DNA from: Aquimarina sp. BL5
GTDB lineage: Bacteria; Bacteroidota; Bacteroidia; Flavobacteriales; Flavobacteriaceae
DNA length: 64,000 nt
NCBI RefSeq assembly: GCF_003443675.1
Contig: NZ_CP031963.1
Span: 2,069,501 to 2,133,500, forward strand
Direction of reading: 5' to 3'
Of this stretch, positions 7,453 through 17,143 are shown one piece after another. Every line of letters starts with the position of its first letter. Within the stretch, counting starts at the first letter, position 1. Made by a program: the position numbers and the translations under genes. Under the pieces are notes generated by a model. That model made no database searches. It was not told the DNA's origin and was given only the letters and a program-made list of their open reading frames with translations.

Positions 7453-8988
7453 ATGAGTAGTAATCAAGATTTTTTTGATCATATAAATAAAGGATATACT
7501 ACCAAAGGTGATTTTATCGCCTTAGGTGCAGCAATGCATAATGGAGAAACCGTAACAGATGCTCACGTTAAGATTCCGCTAAAAACATTAAATAGACATG
7601 GACTTATCGCAGGTGCTACTGGAACTGGTAAAACTAAAACACTACAAGTTCTCGCAGAGAACCTAAGTGAAAAAGGTATACCTGTTCTTCTTATGGATAT
7701 TAAAGGAGATCTTAGTGGACTAGCTGCAGCAAGTCCTGGCCATCCAAAAATTGATGAACGACACGAAAAAATAGGAATTCCATTTGAAGCAAAAGATTTT
7801 CCTGTAGAAATTCTTTCTTTATCAGAACAAGATGGAGTTCGACTTAGAGCAACCGTAAGTGAATTCGGCCCAGTTTTGTTTTCCAGAATACTAGATGTTA
7901 CCGAAACGCAAGCTGGTATTATTTCTATTATTTTTAAATATTGTGATGACCATAAATTACCATTATTAGATCTAAAAGATCTTAAGAAAGTTCTTCAGTT
8001 CGCTACTCGAGAAGGAAAAGAAGAATTAGAAAAAGATTATGGAAGAATTTCTACAGCATCTACAGGCTCTATACTTCGTAAAATAGTGGCATTAGAACAA
8101 CAAGGAGCCGATGTCTTTTTTGGAGAACGATCTTTTGATGTACAGGATTTATGCAGAGTTGATGATGATGGTAGAGGTTTTATCAATATTCTGCGTCTAA
8201 CAGATATACAGGATAGGCCCAAACTGTTTTCTACATTTATGCTTAGTCTTCTGGCAGAAGTGTATAGCACATTTCCAGAACAAGGAGATAGCGGAAGACC
8301 GGAATTGATAATTTTCCTAGATGAAGCACATTTGATATTCAAGCAAGCTTCTAACGCATTAATGGATCAAATAGAAAGTATCGTAAAATTAATACGTTCT
8401 AAAGGGGTTGGTCTTTATTTCGTTACTCAGAATCCAACAGATGTTCCAGAAGGTGTTTTAGGCCAATTAGGACTTAAAGTTCAGCACGCATTAAGAGCAT
8501 TTACAGCAAAAGATCGTAAAGCTATCAAACTCACAGCAGAGAACTATCCAATTTCTGAATATTATGACACTAAAGAAGTATTAACATCGTTAGGTATTGG
8601 AGAAGCTTTGGTATCTGCTCTTGATGAAAAAGGCCGTCCAACTCCGCTTGCAGCAACGATGCTAAGAGCTCCAATGAGTAGAATGGATATCCTTTCGGAA
8701 AGTGAATTGAAAAATTTATTAAAAAAATCTACACTTTCTAAAAAATATAATGAAGATATTGATAGAGAAAGTGCTTACGAAATTTTAAATGAAAAAATAG
8801 AAAAAGCTGAAGCAGAAGAAGCTAAAGCTGCTGCAAAAAAGGAACGCGAAAAACTAAATCGAAAATCGTCAAGTTCACGCTCTGGAAGTAGAAGATCCAG
8901 CACTACTGAAAAAGCTGTCATTAAAGTACTGACAAGTGCTACCTTTATTAGAGGTGCATTAGGAGTTCTAAATAAATTATTGCGCTAA
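7453..8988 (+). CDS. HerA-like/DUF853 P-loop ATPase
   Basis: 511 residues. This is a FtsK/HerA-superfamily ATPase of the YjgR (DUF853) type. Walker A GATGTGKT is at residues 54-61, Walker B (LIIFLDEAH) near residues 284-293, and the stretch GLYFVTQNPTDVPEGVLGQLG near residue 330 is typical of the family. The C-terminal 70 residues are charged and low-complexity (EKAEAEEAKAAAKKERE, then SSSSRSGSRRSS), followed by a short basic tail. The biological role of the family is not firmly known; DNA or protein translocation is inferred from the fold. The neighbouring genes do not suggest a defence-type HerA-NurA pair. Confidence 0.88.
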   Translation: MSSNQDFFDHINKGYTTKGDFIALGAAMHNGETVTDAHVKIPLKTLNRHGLIAGATGTGKTKTLQVLAENLSEKGIPVLLMDIKGDLSGLAAASPGHPKIDERHEKIGIPFEAKDFPVEILSLSEQDGVRLRATVSEFGPVLFSRILDVTETQAGIISIIFKYCDDHKLPLLDLKDLKKVLQFATREGKEELEKDYGRISTASTGSILRKIVALEQQGADVFFGERSFDVQDLCRVDDDGRGFINILRLTDIQDRPKLFSTFMLSLLAEVYSTFPEQGDSGRPELIIFLDEAHLIFKQASNALMDQIESIVKLIRSKGVGLYFVTQNPTDVPEGVLGQLGLKVQHALRAFTAKDRKAIKLTAENYPISEYYDTKEVLTSLGIGEALVSALDEKGRPTPLAATMLRAPMSRMDILSESELKNLLKKSTLSKKYNEDIDRESAYEILNEKIEKAEAEEAKAAAKKEREKLNRKSSSSRSGSRRSSTTEKAVIKVLTSATFIRGALGVLNKLLR

Positions 8989-9032
8989 ACACAACACAAA
9001 TCTTTGTTTAATCTTGAGATAATTACCTTATT

Positions 9033-9599
9033 ATGTCTAAAAAAATTAGCTGCCTTTTACTTATTTGTATAACGATACTAAGTTGTCAGAAAGACAAAAA
9101 GCAAGATCCTTTCGAAATTTCTTATAATCGAATAGGAAAACTTACCAATACCATAAAAGTAAATCAATTAGATTCAATCTACGCAAGTGATTCTATTGTA
9201 AAAATGTCTAAAAACAGTCAATTCTTAAATGTTTCTAACACGATTGAAATTTATGAAAAAGGTGGAGCAAAACTATTAACACTAGAACCTAAAAAAGAAA
9301 ACGATCCATCATCAGTTATCGAAAGTATTCAGATTATCGATCCCAGATATAAAACTGTATCAGGGTTATCCGTGGATGGAGTTTTTAAAGATATTAAAGA
9401 CAACTACAGTATTACCAAAATTAATAATACATTAAGTGCAGCAGTTATATTTGTTGATAGCATACAAGCATCTATAACTATTGATAAAAAAGAATTACCA
9501 AGCGAACTTAAGTTTACTACTGATAAAAAAATTGAAGCTTCGCAAATACCTGACTCTGCTACAATTAAGCATTTCATCATCAACTGGGATGCTAATTAA
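9033..9599 (+). CDS. Hypothetical lipoprotein
   Basis: 188 residues with a short signal and lipobox (ITILSC, Cys18), then KDKKQDPFEISYNRIGKLT. I do not recognise the family. The body looks like a soluble beta-rich periplasmic domain with repeated segments of the form ...IKVNQLDSIYASDSIV and ILESIQIIDPRYKTV-like strands. It lies 44 bp after the HerA-like gene and about 20 bp before the cupin gene on the same strand, so it may be cotranscribed. Confidence 0.75.
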   Translation: MSKKISCLLLICITILSCQKDKKQDPFEISYNRIGKLTNTIKVNQLDSIYASDSIVKMSKNSQFLNVSNTIEIYEKGGAKLLTLEPKKENDPSSVIESIQIIDPRYKTVSGLSVDGVFKDIKDNYSITKINNTLSAAVIFVDSIQASITIDKKELPSELKFTTDKKIEASQIPDSATIKHFIINWDAN

Positions 9600-9617
9600 A
9601 TTTTGACGATTAGTCCT

Positions 9618-9986
9618 ATGAGTAAAAAATATCAAATTCAGAAATCACCATTTGTTGTACCCACTACAGATGGAAAATTAATAGAAGAGCATTTTGGAAA
9701 AGCAACGGACGGTAATGCTCAGGTAAGTATTGCACATATGATTGCGCCTCCAGGTTGGAGCGAACCATTCCAAACACCTGAATTTGATGAATACACTTAT
9801 ATAATTAGTGGAAAAAAACAGTTTATTATAGATGGAGAAAAGATAGTTCTAGAATCTGGGCAGTCGATTAAAATTGAAAAAAACACTAGAATCCAATATG
9901 CTAACCCTTTCGAGTCCGCTTGTGAGTATATTTCGATTTGCCTTCCTGCATTTTCTATAGAGTCCGTACATAGAGAAGAATTATGA
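9618..9986 (+). CDS. Small cupin-domain protein
   Basis: 122 residues from the ATG at 9618; a TTG further upstream at 9603 is in frame but less likely. It is a single beta-barrel cupin: PGWSEPFQTPEFDEYTYIISG (motif 1 region), KKQFIIDGEKIVLESGQSIKI, and motif 2 near IQYANPFESACEY. The usual metal-binding histidines of motif 1 are largely replaced (EPFQTPEFDE), so metal binding is uncertain. Its stop overlaps the ATG of the next gene by four bases, pointing to translational coupling with the alpha/beta hydrolase. Confidence 0.8.
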   Translation: MSKKYQIQKSPFVVPTTDGKLIEEHFGKATDGNAQVSIAHMIAPPGWSEPFQTPEFDEYTYIISGKKQFIIDGEKIVLESGQSIKIEKNTRIQYANPFESACEYISICLPAFSIESVHREEL

Positions 9987-10822
9987 AGGAAAAGTTAAAA
10001 AAGTACATCCCGATTTTGATCGGAAAACGACTTTTACTCCTGTTTTTTTTAAATAAAAAAAAAGCATTACATAAAGCCTATATTTTATTCTCTACACCAC
10101 TAAAAGGAAAAGTATTACCTGATCAGGAATATTTTCTGGAAGAAGCGGAAGATGAAGTTATTTCTGTAAATGGAAATTATCTACAAACCTACCGTTGGCC
10201 TAATATGGGAGAAACGATATTAATGGTACACGGATGGGATAGTAATAGTCATCGATGGAAAACACTTATAGAAAAACTACATCAAAAAAACTATAACATT
10301 ATAGCTTTTGATGCTCCTGCACATGGCAATTCTTCTGGAAAAACACTTAGTGTTCCTTTATATGCAGAATGCCTCCAAAAAATAGTAGAACTGTACCGCC
10401 CTAATTATATTATTGGCCATTCTGTCGGTGGAATGACTACTATATTTCATCAGTTTAAATTTCCTAATCTAGAAATAGAAAAACTAGTTGTATTAGCACC
10501 TCCAACAGAATTATCGGTGATTATGGAAGGGTATCAAAAAACACTCAAACTATCCGATAGATTTATGGAGGCCTTAAGTCAATATTTTAAAGATCAATTT
10601 GGGTTCCATTTTGAAGAATTTTCTATTGCGGAATTTGCAAAAAAGCTAAAACATCCAGGGTTACTTATACACGATAAGCACGATGATATAGCTCCACATT
10701 CTGGTGCCGAGAAGATTCATAAAAACTGGACTAATGCAAAATTCATCACCACAGAAGATTTTGGACACTCTTTATTTTTTGATGAAGTAGATGATATGAT
10801 CATTGATTTTTTGAAAGATTAA
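9983..10822 (+). CDS. Alpha/beta hydrolase
   Basis: 279 residues. The fold is shown by MVHGWDSNSHRWKTLIEKL (oxyanion-hole HGW, near residue 76), FDAPAHGNSSG, the nucleophile elbow IIGHSVGGMT (Ser near residue 146), LLIHDKHDDIAPH (acid) and DFGHSLFF (catalytic His near the C-terminus). The substrate cannot be told; it resembles general esterase/lipase-like hydrolases. The ATG overlaps the cupin stop as ATGA, so the two probably form an operon. The basic N-terminus has a run of hydrophobic residues (LLLLFFLNKKK) that could associate with membrane. Confidence 0.85.
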   Translation: MKEKLKKYIPILIGKRLLLLFFLNKKKALHKAYILFSTPLKGKVLPDQEYFLEEAEDEVISVNGNYLQTYRWPNMGETILMVHGWDSNSHRWKTLIEKLHQKNYNIIAFDAPAHGNSSGKTLSVPLYAECLQKIVELYRPNYIIGHSVGGMTTIFHQFKFPNLEIEKLVVLAPPTELSVIMEGYQKTLKLSDRFMEALSQYFKDQFGFHFEEFSIAEFAKKLKHPGLLIHDKHDDIAPHSGAEKIHKNWTNAKFITTEDFGHSLFFDEVDDMIIDFLKD

Positions 10823-10844
10823 ATTTTATGATCACCTTTGCATT

Positions 10845-11711
10845 GTGGAAAACTCTAATCTTACAAGACTCAATAAATTTCTTAGCGAAGTTGGATACTG
10901 TTCTCGAAGAGAAGCAGATAAACTGATTGATCAAGGTCGCGTAACTATAAACGGTAAAGTACCCGAAATGGGCACGAAAGTGGCTCTGGGAGATGAAGTA
11001 AGAGTTGATGGTGAAGTCATCAACAAGCCTAAAGAAAAACACGTATATCTTGCTTTTCATAAACCTGTTGGAATCGTTTGTACCACCGCACAAAATGAAA
11101 AAGATAATATTATTGATTATATCAATTATCCCAAACGTATTTTCCCTATTGGTCGTTTAGATAAACCTAGTGAAGGTCTGATTCTACTAACGAGTGATGG
11201 AGATATCGTTAATAAGATACTGAGAGCCAGAAATAATCACGAAAAGGAATATATTGTTACTGTAAACAAATTAATCAGTCCCCAATTCATTAAAAGAATG
11301 GGAAACGGTATTCCTATTTTAGATACTGTAACTCGTAAATGCGAAGTTGAACAGATCAATAAATATGATTTTAGAATCGTACTTACTCAAGGCTTAAATA
11401 GACAGATTAGAAGAATGTGTGAATATCTTGGGTATGAAGTAATACGATTGAAACGGATTCGCATTATGAATATCAGTTTAGATACTCGGATAGGAGAATG
11501 GCGATACTTAACCGAAAAAGAATTACAGATCATCAATACCGATGTCGGAGACTCCAGTAAAACCGAAGAAGCTTCTCAAATTGATGAAAAACCAAAAAAA
11601 ACGAAGCAAGCTCCAAAACGATTTAATGTAAAAAGTAACATCAAACGAAATGCTGCTTCGAGAGGTTCCGAAACTTCGAAAAAAAGAAAACGAAGCGATA
11701 GAAACCGCTAA
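10845..11711 (+). CDS. rluF: 23S rRNA pseudouridine synthase, RluF type
   Basis: 288 residues, starting with GTG at 10845; no in-frame ATG is available nearby. It isomerises a specific uridine of 23S rRNA. An S4 RNA-binding domain opens it (RLNKFLSEVGYCSRREADKLI), followed by the RsuA/RluB/E/F-type catalytic domain with IGRLDKPSEGLILLTSDGD, where the Asp of RLD is the catalytic residue, and LTQGLNRQIRRMCEYLGYEV. A basic tail of about 60 residues (ending KKRKRSDRNR) extends the core, as is common in Bacteroidota. Just upstream is CACCTTTG four bases before the GTG, a near-consensus -7 box that would give a leaderless message. Confidence 0.9.
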   Translation: MENSNLTRLNKFLSEVGYCSRREADKLIDQGRVTINGKVPEMGTKVALGDEVRVDGEVINKPKEKHVYLAFHKPVGIVCTTAQNEKDNIIDYINYPKRIFPIGRLDKPSEGLILLTSDGDIVNKILRARNNHEKEYIVTVNKLISPQFIKRMGNGIPILDTVTRKCEVEQINKYDFRIVLTQGLNRQIRRMCEYLGYEVIRLKRIRIMNISLDTRIGEWRYLTEKELQIINTDVGDSSKTEEASQIDEKPKKTKQAPKRFNVKSNIKRNAASRGSETSKKRKRSDRNR

Positions 11712-11725
11712 ATAAATAATAACAC

Positions 11726-12151
11726 ATGGAAAAACTTTCTCCTTTTCATCTAGCAATCCCCGTTGATAACTTAAATCTTGCCAGAGATTTTTATAATAAC
11801 ACATTAGAACTGGATGAAGGTAGAAGCAGTGATCACTGGGTGGACTTTAACTTTTTTGGGCATCAATTAGTGATACATCATAAACAAAAATCAAATTCTG
11901 ACACTGCACATCATAATAGTGTTGACGGCAAAGAAGTACCTGTGCCTCATTTCGGTATTATTTTAGAATGGGAAATATGGCAAAATTTTGCCAATATGCT
12001 TTCTGAAAAAAACGTAAAATTCGTAATTGAGCCGTATATAAGATTTAAAGGAGAAGTTGGAGAACAAGCTACTATGTTTTTTTGCGATCCTTGCGGAAAT
12101 GCGCTAGAATTCAAATCATTTAAAGATCCATCTCAGATTTTTTCGAAATAG
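11726..12151 (+). CDS. VOC (glyoxalase/dioxygenase-fold) family protein
   Basis: 141 residues. It begins LSPFHLAIPVDNLNLARDFYNNTL, the classic vicinal-oxygen-chelate opening with a metal-ligand His, and ends FFCDPCGNALEFKSF with the terminal Glu ligand. VPHFGIILEWE in the middle supplies another candidate ligand. The family contains glyoxalases, extradiol dioxygenases and resistance proteins; I cannot assign the substrate. It is 14 bp after rluF. Confidence 0.85.
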   Translation: MEKLSPFHLAIPVDNLNLARDFYNNTLELDEGRSSDHWVDFNFFGHQLVIHHKQKSNSDTAHHNSVDGKEVPVPHFGIILEWEIWQNFANMLSEKNVKFVIEPYIRFKGEVGEQATMFFCDPCGNALEFKSFKDPSQIFSK

Positions 12152-12299
12152 TATTATCAAAAATTTTGGATTACAACATCTTCGTTATAGTAAACAATCG
12201 TTAAAAATGTACTTTTTTTTATTTAAAAAAGTAAAATGTTAAAGTTATACTGCAAATTCTTATTATATTCTGCCCCAATTAGAATACAACAAAAATAAA

Positions 12300-13241
12300 A
12301 TGGATTTTATACAGCCCCTAAAGTATGGTGTACCTTTGTTTCTGGTACTTATCGTGGTAGAATTAGCATATAGTAAACATCATGATGAGCATAAAAACTT
12401 ATATAACTGGAAGGATTTATCTGCCAGTTTCACAATGGGTCTTGGATCCGCATTTTTAGGACCTTTTCTGAAGACGGTTTTTTCGGTAGTCCTATTTACG
12501 TTTATGTACAACCTTTTTAACCCAGAAGTTAATGGCATTCGCACTAATATTATGGGTTGGGAATCTTTTAGTTATGCGTGGTATGTATGGCTACTATGTC
12601 AATTAGCCGATGATTTTACATATTATTGGTTTCATAGACAAAATCATATGGTAAGAGCACTCTGGGCAGCTCATATTGTTCATCATTCATCCGATAACTT
12701 TAATCTCGGAACGGCTGTTCGTAATGGATGGTTCACTCTTTTATACAAACCTTTGTTTTATATGTGGATGCCAATTGTAGGGTTTCCTCCAGAAATGGTT
12801 ATTGTTTGTCTTGGTATAGAAGCATTATGGCAATTTCAATTACATTCTGTATTTATTCCAAAAATGGGATTTATAGAAAAGATTTTTAATACACATACAA
12901 TGCATCAGGTACACCATGCCAAGAATGTAGAATATATGGATAAGAATCACGGAGGATTCTTGAATATTTTTGATAAGATATTCGGAACCTGGAAAGAACT
13001 AGATGATGATATTGAAGTACAATACGGAGTAACACATGCTCCAAACTCTTATAACCCTTGGGTCATTCTTACACATGAGTATAAAGACATATGGAATGAC
13101 ACTAAAAAATCTAAAAACTGGTATCATAAGTTCATGTACATTTTTGGTCCTCCAGGATGGAGTCATGACGGTAGCACACTCACTGTAAAACAAATGCAAA
13201 AACAACTCGAATTAGAGAAACGTATGAGCGTTGAATCGTAA
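12300..13241 (+). CDS. Sterol desaturase / fatty-acid hydroxylase family membrane protein
   Basis: 313 residues, an integral membrane di-iron enzyme. The histidine clusters needed for iron binding are present: HRQNH near residue 117, HIVHHSS near residue 128, and HTMHQVHHA near residue 199. At least four hydrophobic segments surround them, the first near residues 10-25. The family hydroxylates or desaturates lipids; in Bacteroidota such proteins may act on sphingolipids, alkylglycerols or carotenoids, but the substrate here is unknown. It stands 148 bp from the VOC gene and 31 bp before the aldehyde dehydrogenase, so the latter two may be cotranscribed. Confidence 0.88.
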   Translation: MDFIQPLKYGVPLFLVLIVVELAYSKHHDEHKNLYNWKDLSASFTMGLGSAFLGPFLKTVFSVVLFTFMYNLFNPEVNGIRTNIMGWESFSYAWYVWLLCQLADDFTYYWFHRQNHMVRALWAAHIVHHSSDNFNLGTAVRNGWFTLLYKPLFYMWMPIVGFPPEMVIVCLGIEALWQFQLHSVFIPKMGFIEKIFNTHTMHQVHHAKNVEYMDKNHGGFLNIFDKIFGTWKELDDDIEVQYGVTHAPNSYNPWVILTHEYKDIWNDTKKSKNWYHKFMYIFGPPGWSHDGSTLTVKQMQKQLELEKRMSVES

Positions 13242-13272
13242 TTCATTTCTATAGTAAGTCTATATTCCTGTT

Positions 13273-14637
13273 ATGAATTATCAAGAAATCATTAATACTC
13301 AAAAGGCTTTTTTTAATACAAACACTACTAAGGATATATCTTTTAGAGTTAAGGAATTAAAGCGTTTAAAAAGTGTTCTACAAAAAAGTGAGGAACTATT
13401 ATATCAAGCTATTTATCAAGATTTTAAAAAATCAAAATACGAAACTTACACCACGGAGTTAGCTATTATTTATCATGAGATTGATCTTGCACTGGTAAGT
13501 ATTAAGAAATGGTCTAAAAGAAAAAGTGTTTCTACAGGGCTAGCAAACCTTCCAGGAAGAAGCTATATTATACCAGAACCCTTTGGGACTGTATTAGTAA
13601 TGGGAGCGTGGAATTATCCTTATCAATTATCAATAGTTCCTGCGATAGCTGCAATAGCAGCAGGTTGTACGGTTATTCTTAAACCAAGTGAGATTCCATC
13701 AAATTCTTCTTCTGTAATGGCTAAGATTATAGGTGAAAATTTTGACTCTAAGTTTTTTAAAGTAATCGAAGGAGGTGTAAAAGAGACCACTGAATTATTA
13801 AAGATCAAGTTTGATAAAATCTTTTTTACCGGAAGCATTCAAGTGGGTAAAATCGTCTATCAGGCCGCAGCCAAACATCTTACTCCCGTTACCTTAGAAT
13901 TAGGAGGAAAAAGCCCTGCTATTATTACAAAAGATGTTAATATTGATATGACCGCCAAACGTTTAGTTTGGGCAAAATTTTTAAACACAGGTCAGACATG
14001 CATAGCTCCAGACTATATCATGGTAGCGTCTTCGGTACAAGACCAATTATTACTGGCGATCAAAAAACATATAGAAAGTGCTGATTATAAAATAGAAAAT
14101 CAAAATTACACTCAAATTGTAAATCAAAAAAACTTCGAAAGATTACAAAATTTTATTGAAGAAGATAAAGTATATTTTGGAGGTCACTGCGATGCTGAGA
14201 CTAGAGTCATATCTCCTACAGTTATGAGTGGAGTTACATTCTCCGACAAAGTAATGCAAGAAGAGATTTTTGGTCCTATTCTTCCCGTTATATCCTTTGA
14301 CGATTTAGATAATGCCATTGCGGATATTAAAACGCTGTCAAAACCTTTATCTTGTTATATTTTTACTAAAAATAAAGCAGTGAAAAATAAAATCCTAAAT
14401 GAAATATCATTTGGTGGTGGAGCTGTAAATGATGCGGTTATGCATTTTATGGAACAAAACCTCCCATTTGGAGGTGTTGGAGATAGCGGTATGGGTAATT
14501 ACCATGGTAAAGCAGGATTCGAAACATTCTCTCATTATAAAAGTATTTTGCAAAAATCCTTTTTAATAGAATTAAATCTTAAATACTCACCTTATACAAG
14601 TTCTAAGTTAAAATGGTTGAAGAGACTTATTGGGTAA
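13273..14637 (+). CDS. Aldehyde dehydrogenase (class 3-like, NAD(P)-dependent)
   Basis: 454 residues. It oxidises aldehydes to acids. The fold signatures are PEPFGTVLVMGAWNYP, the glycine motif FTGSIQVGK, the general base in LELGGKSPA and the catalytic Cys in FLNTGQTCIAPDYI (near residue 243). Length (about 450) and the hydrophobic C-terminal tail fit the fatty-aldehyde/class 3 group (AldH3 type). It follows the fatty-acid hydroxylase by 31 bp, hinting at joint lipid or fatty-aldehyde metabolism, and overlaps the convergent KMO gene by 11 bp. Confidence 0.92.
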   Translation: MNYQEIINTQKAFFNTNTTKDISFRVKELKRLKSVLQKSEELLYQAIYQDFKKSKYETYTTELAIIYHEIDLALVSIKKWSKRKSVSTGLANLPGRSYIIPEPFGTVLVMGAWNYPYQLSIVPAIAAIAAGCTVILKPSEIPSNSSSVMAKIIGENFDSKFFKVIEGGVKETTELLKIKFDKIFFTGSIQVGKIVYQAAAKHLTPVTLELGGKSPAIITKDVNIDMTAKRLVWAKFLNTGQTCIAPDYIMVASSVQDQLLLAIKKHIESADYKIENQNYTQIVNQKNFERLQNFIEEDKVYFGGHCDAETRVISPTVMSGVTFSDKVMQEEIFGPILPVISFDDLDNAIADIKTLSKPLSCYIFTKNKAVKNKILNEISFGGGAVNDAVMHFMEQNLPFGGVGDSGMGNYHGKAGFETFSHYKSILQKSFLIELNLKYSPYTSSKLKWLKRLIG

Positions 14638-16000
14638 TACTTTTAGTATTGATCTTATAAATATCTAAACGGTTTATAATTTCTTGCGATACCTCATCAG
14701 TATCCCAAATATCCTCAATATTATCAAGCTTCATGACCTCATCCATAACCTTAGCCTGTTGGTCACCAATATCCAGTGCCTCGGCATAAGGTCTATTAGT
14801 AAACGTTACTCTAGTATAAAGTGGAATCCATTTATCAGGATATTTTTCAGAGAATCGTTTTTCTATTTTCTTTCTTAAAATAAACTCTGGATCGGCAGTT
14901 TTACTGCTCATTTCCATAAAATTACGATAAGAAAGCTCTGCTATAGCATCTGCATTTGGTTTTCGGGATTCCTGATATTTTTCAAAAATCTCTTGCCAAT
15001 TCTCCCCTCTATATGCTTCAATAATATCATCCAGCACCGAAATATCCTCAAAACCAGCATTGATCCCTTGTCCATAAAATGGCACAATTGCATGAGCAGA
15101 ATCGCCAACCAAAGCTACTTTATCCCAATATGTCCAGGGGTAGCATTTCATTGTAACCAAAGCACTCGTAGGGTTATTCTTAAAATCCTTAAGCAACGTA
15201 GGCATGAATTCTATAGTATCAGGAAAATGTAGTTTCCAGAATTCTATTACTTCATCATCATTGGTCAAACTCTCAAAAGAATTTTCGCCTTCATGAGGCA
15301 TAAATAAAGTACACGTAAAACTACCGTCTAAGTTGGGCAATGCAATTAACATAAACTTCCCTCTTGGCCATATATGCAATGAGTTTTTATCAAGTTTATG
15401 TGTCCCATCCGTATTAGCAGGTATCCCTAGTTCTTTATACCCTGCATCCAGAAAATCCTGAGAATAATCAAATCTACTTCTTCTCTGCATTTTATGTCTT
15501 ACTCTTGAGAAAGCCCCATCACAGCCAAAAATCATATCGTATTGATACTCTTTCCATTCGCCTTTTTCTGTTTCTCCTGTGTATATTTTAGCTTCGGGTA
15601 AGTTTACATCCCATACTTTTTCATTAAATCTAAATACAACACCAGATTCTTCTGCCAGAGTAATCATTTTGCGATTTAATACTCCTCTAGAAATAGAATA
15701 GATAGCCTCCCCTTCTTTACCATAATATTGATGATATTCGGACTGACCATTAACGTGCATGGTTCTTTTACCCATTGGAATTGCCAGTTTTCTGATTTCT
15801 TCTCCAATACCAACCCTATCCAATGCTTTCCAACCTCGAACAGACATCGCAAGATTAATAGAACGACCGCTAAATTGGATTTGTCTAATATCTGGTCTTC
15901 TGTCAAATACTGTGACTTGGTGATTACGCTTTCTTAGATAAATTGCTAATAGTGAACCAGCTAAACCACTTCCTACAATAGCTATGTTTTTTGTTTGCAT
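14627..16000 (-). CDS. kmo: Kynurenine 3-monooxygenase
   Basis: 457 residues, an FAD-dependent aromatic hydroxylase converting L-kynurenine to 3-hydroxykynurenine with NADPH and O2. The N-terminal Rossmann motif is IAIVGSGLAGSLLAIYLRKR; the substrate-side FSGRSINLAMSVRGW and the second FAD motif VALVGDSAHAIVPFYGQGINAGFED near residue 300 are characteristic. RVTFTNRPYAEAL near the C-terminus matches KMO. The pathway partner kynureninase is 11 kb away (27092-28390), not adjacent. The nearest upstream gene, a methyltransferase on the same strand, is 154 bp away. Confidence 0.93.
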   Translation of the reverse strand: MQTKNIAIVGSGLAGSLLAIYLRKRNHQVTVFDRRPDIRQIQFSGRSINLAMSVRGWKALDRVGIGEEIRKLAIPMGKRTMHVNGQSEYHQYYGKEGEAIYSISRGVLNRKMITLAEESGVVFRFNEKVWDVNLPEAKIYTGETEKGEWKEYQYDMIFGCDGAFSRVRHKMQRRSRFDYSQDFLDAGYKELGIPANTDGTHKLDKNSLHIWPRGKFMLIALPNLDGSFTCTLFMPHEGENSFESLTNDDEVIEFWKLHFPDTIEFMPTLLKDFKNNPTSALVTMKCYPWTYWDKVALVGDSAHAIVPFYGQGINAGFEDISVLDDIIEAYRGENWQEIFEKYQESRKPNADAIAELSYRNFMEMSSKTADPEFILRKKIEKRFSEKYPDKWIPLYTRVTFTNRPYAEALDIGDQQAKVMDEVMKLDNIEDIWDTDEVSQEIINRLDIYKINTKSITQ

Positions 16001-16153
16001 ACTTTTTTAATGATTCCAGTTTGTCAAAGTATGAATAGGAACTAAGTCATAAGATCCGAGTCTTAATGTCCTTGACAAACCAGCTCTATATATTTTAGAG
16101 CTTATGCAAACATTAAAACCTTTAACAAATGTAAAAAAATTATCAAAGAATTG

Positions 16154-16957
16154 TTACTTAAATGCTTTAATCGCAAACAGTAGTGGAAATAATTTATCAG
16201 AACTCTCAAACATTCCATTTTTATTCTCTGTCAAATTAGGAAAAACATCATACGGTGATTCATCATATTCTCTAAGGTATTCAATGGTTAATCCAGCTTC
16301 GGATAATGCCGAAACAACTTCTCCCAAACCATGATTCCAACCATATTCTTTACTGATCATTTTAGAACTCGTATCCGCATACGTGCCTTCATATTCTTCA
16401 TAGATGGCTTCTTTCTGATGATATCCATACTTAATCTTAGGAGTTCCTTCGAGATAGTCAAACATCCAAACGATCGGATGAAACTCTACTATATAAAAAA
16501 CACCTCCTGTTTTCAATTTCTCGGCAATCATCTTACCCCAAGGTTTTAAATCTGGTAACCATCCAATAACACCATAACTGGTAAATACAATATCAAACTG
16601 ATCTTTTATATAATCTGAAGTATCTAGAACATTACAACATATAAAATCGGCATCTAACTGTAATTCTGTAGTTAATTGTTTTGCCAATTCGATACCTTTT
16701 TCAGAAAGATCTACACCAATACATTTTGCTCCCATCCTACTCCAGCTTAATGTATCTTGACCAAAATGACATTGTAAATGTAATAGTGATTTCCCAGAAA
16801 CATCACCTAATCCTTCTAATTCAAATTGCTTCAACGAAGTTTTACCTTTTCGAAATAATTCCAAATCATAAAAATTACTAGATGCATGAACCGCTACTTT
16901 CTCATTCCAGGTTGCTTGGTTAGTTTTAAAATACTTTTGAAATTCCTTAGACATCAT
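16154..16957 (-). CDS. Class I SAM-dependent methyltransferase
   Basis: 267 residues. Motif I is SLLHLQCHFGQDTLSWSRMG near residue 58, followed by CIGVDLSEKGIELAKQL and a motif IV-like region FDIVFTSYGVIGWL. It has the architecture of small-molecule methyltransferases with an N-terminal helical lead. The substrate is unknown. The start at 16957 gives MMSKEFQKYF; the second Met is equally possible. It may share a transcript with kmo, but nothing in the sequence links it to kynurenine. Confidence 0.87.
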   Translation of the reverse strand: MMSKEFQKYFKTNQATWNEKVAVHASSNFYDLELFRKGKTSLKQFELEGLGDVSGKSLLHLQCHFGQDTLSWSRMGAKCIGVDLSEKGIELAKQLTTELQLDADFICCNVLDTSDYIKDQFDIVFTSYGVIGWLPDLKPWGKMIAEKLKTGGVFYIVEFHPIVWMFDYLEGTPKIKYGYHQKEAIYEEYEGTYADTSSKMISKEYGWNHGLGEVVSALSEAGLTIEYLREYDESPYDVFPNLTENKNGMFESSDKLFPLLFAIKAFK

Positions 16958-17143
16958 CTTTTTATTTAATGGTTTCTAAATATAACTAATCATTACAAAT
17001 CTTACCTCATTATCTCCTTTTAGATAAACAAATCATAAAAAATTAGCGTTTAATTTTTTATAGGCTAAATTTTATAAAAACCTTAAGACTTCTAGTCATC
17101 TCAGGTATTGCAAGGAGGTTTTTTATTAACTAATTTTAAACTA

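Noticed and set aside
7453-8988. A HerA-type defence ATPase (HerA-NurA or HerA-SIR2)
   Set aside because: It matches the housekeeping DUF853/YjgR group and the neighbours are cupin and hydrolase genes, with no nuclease partner.
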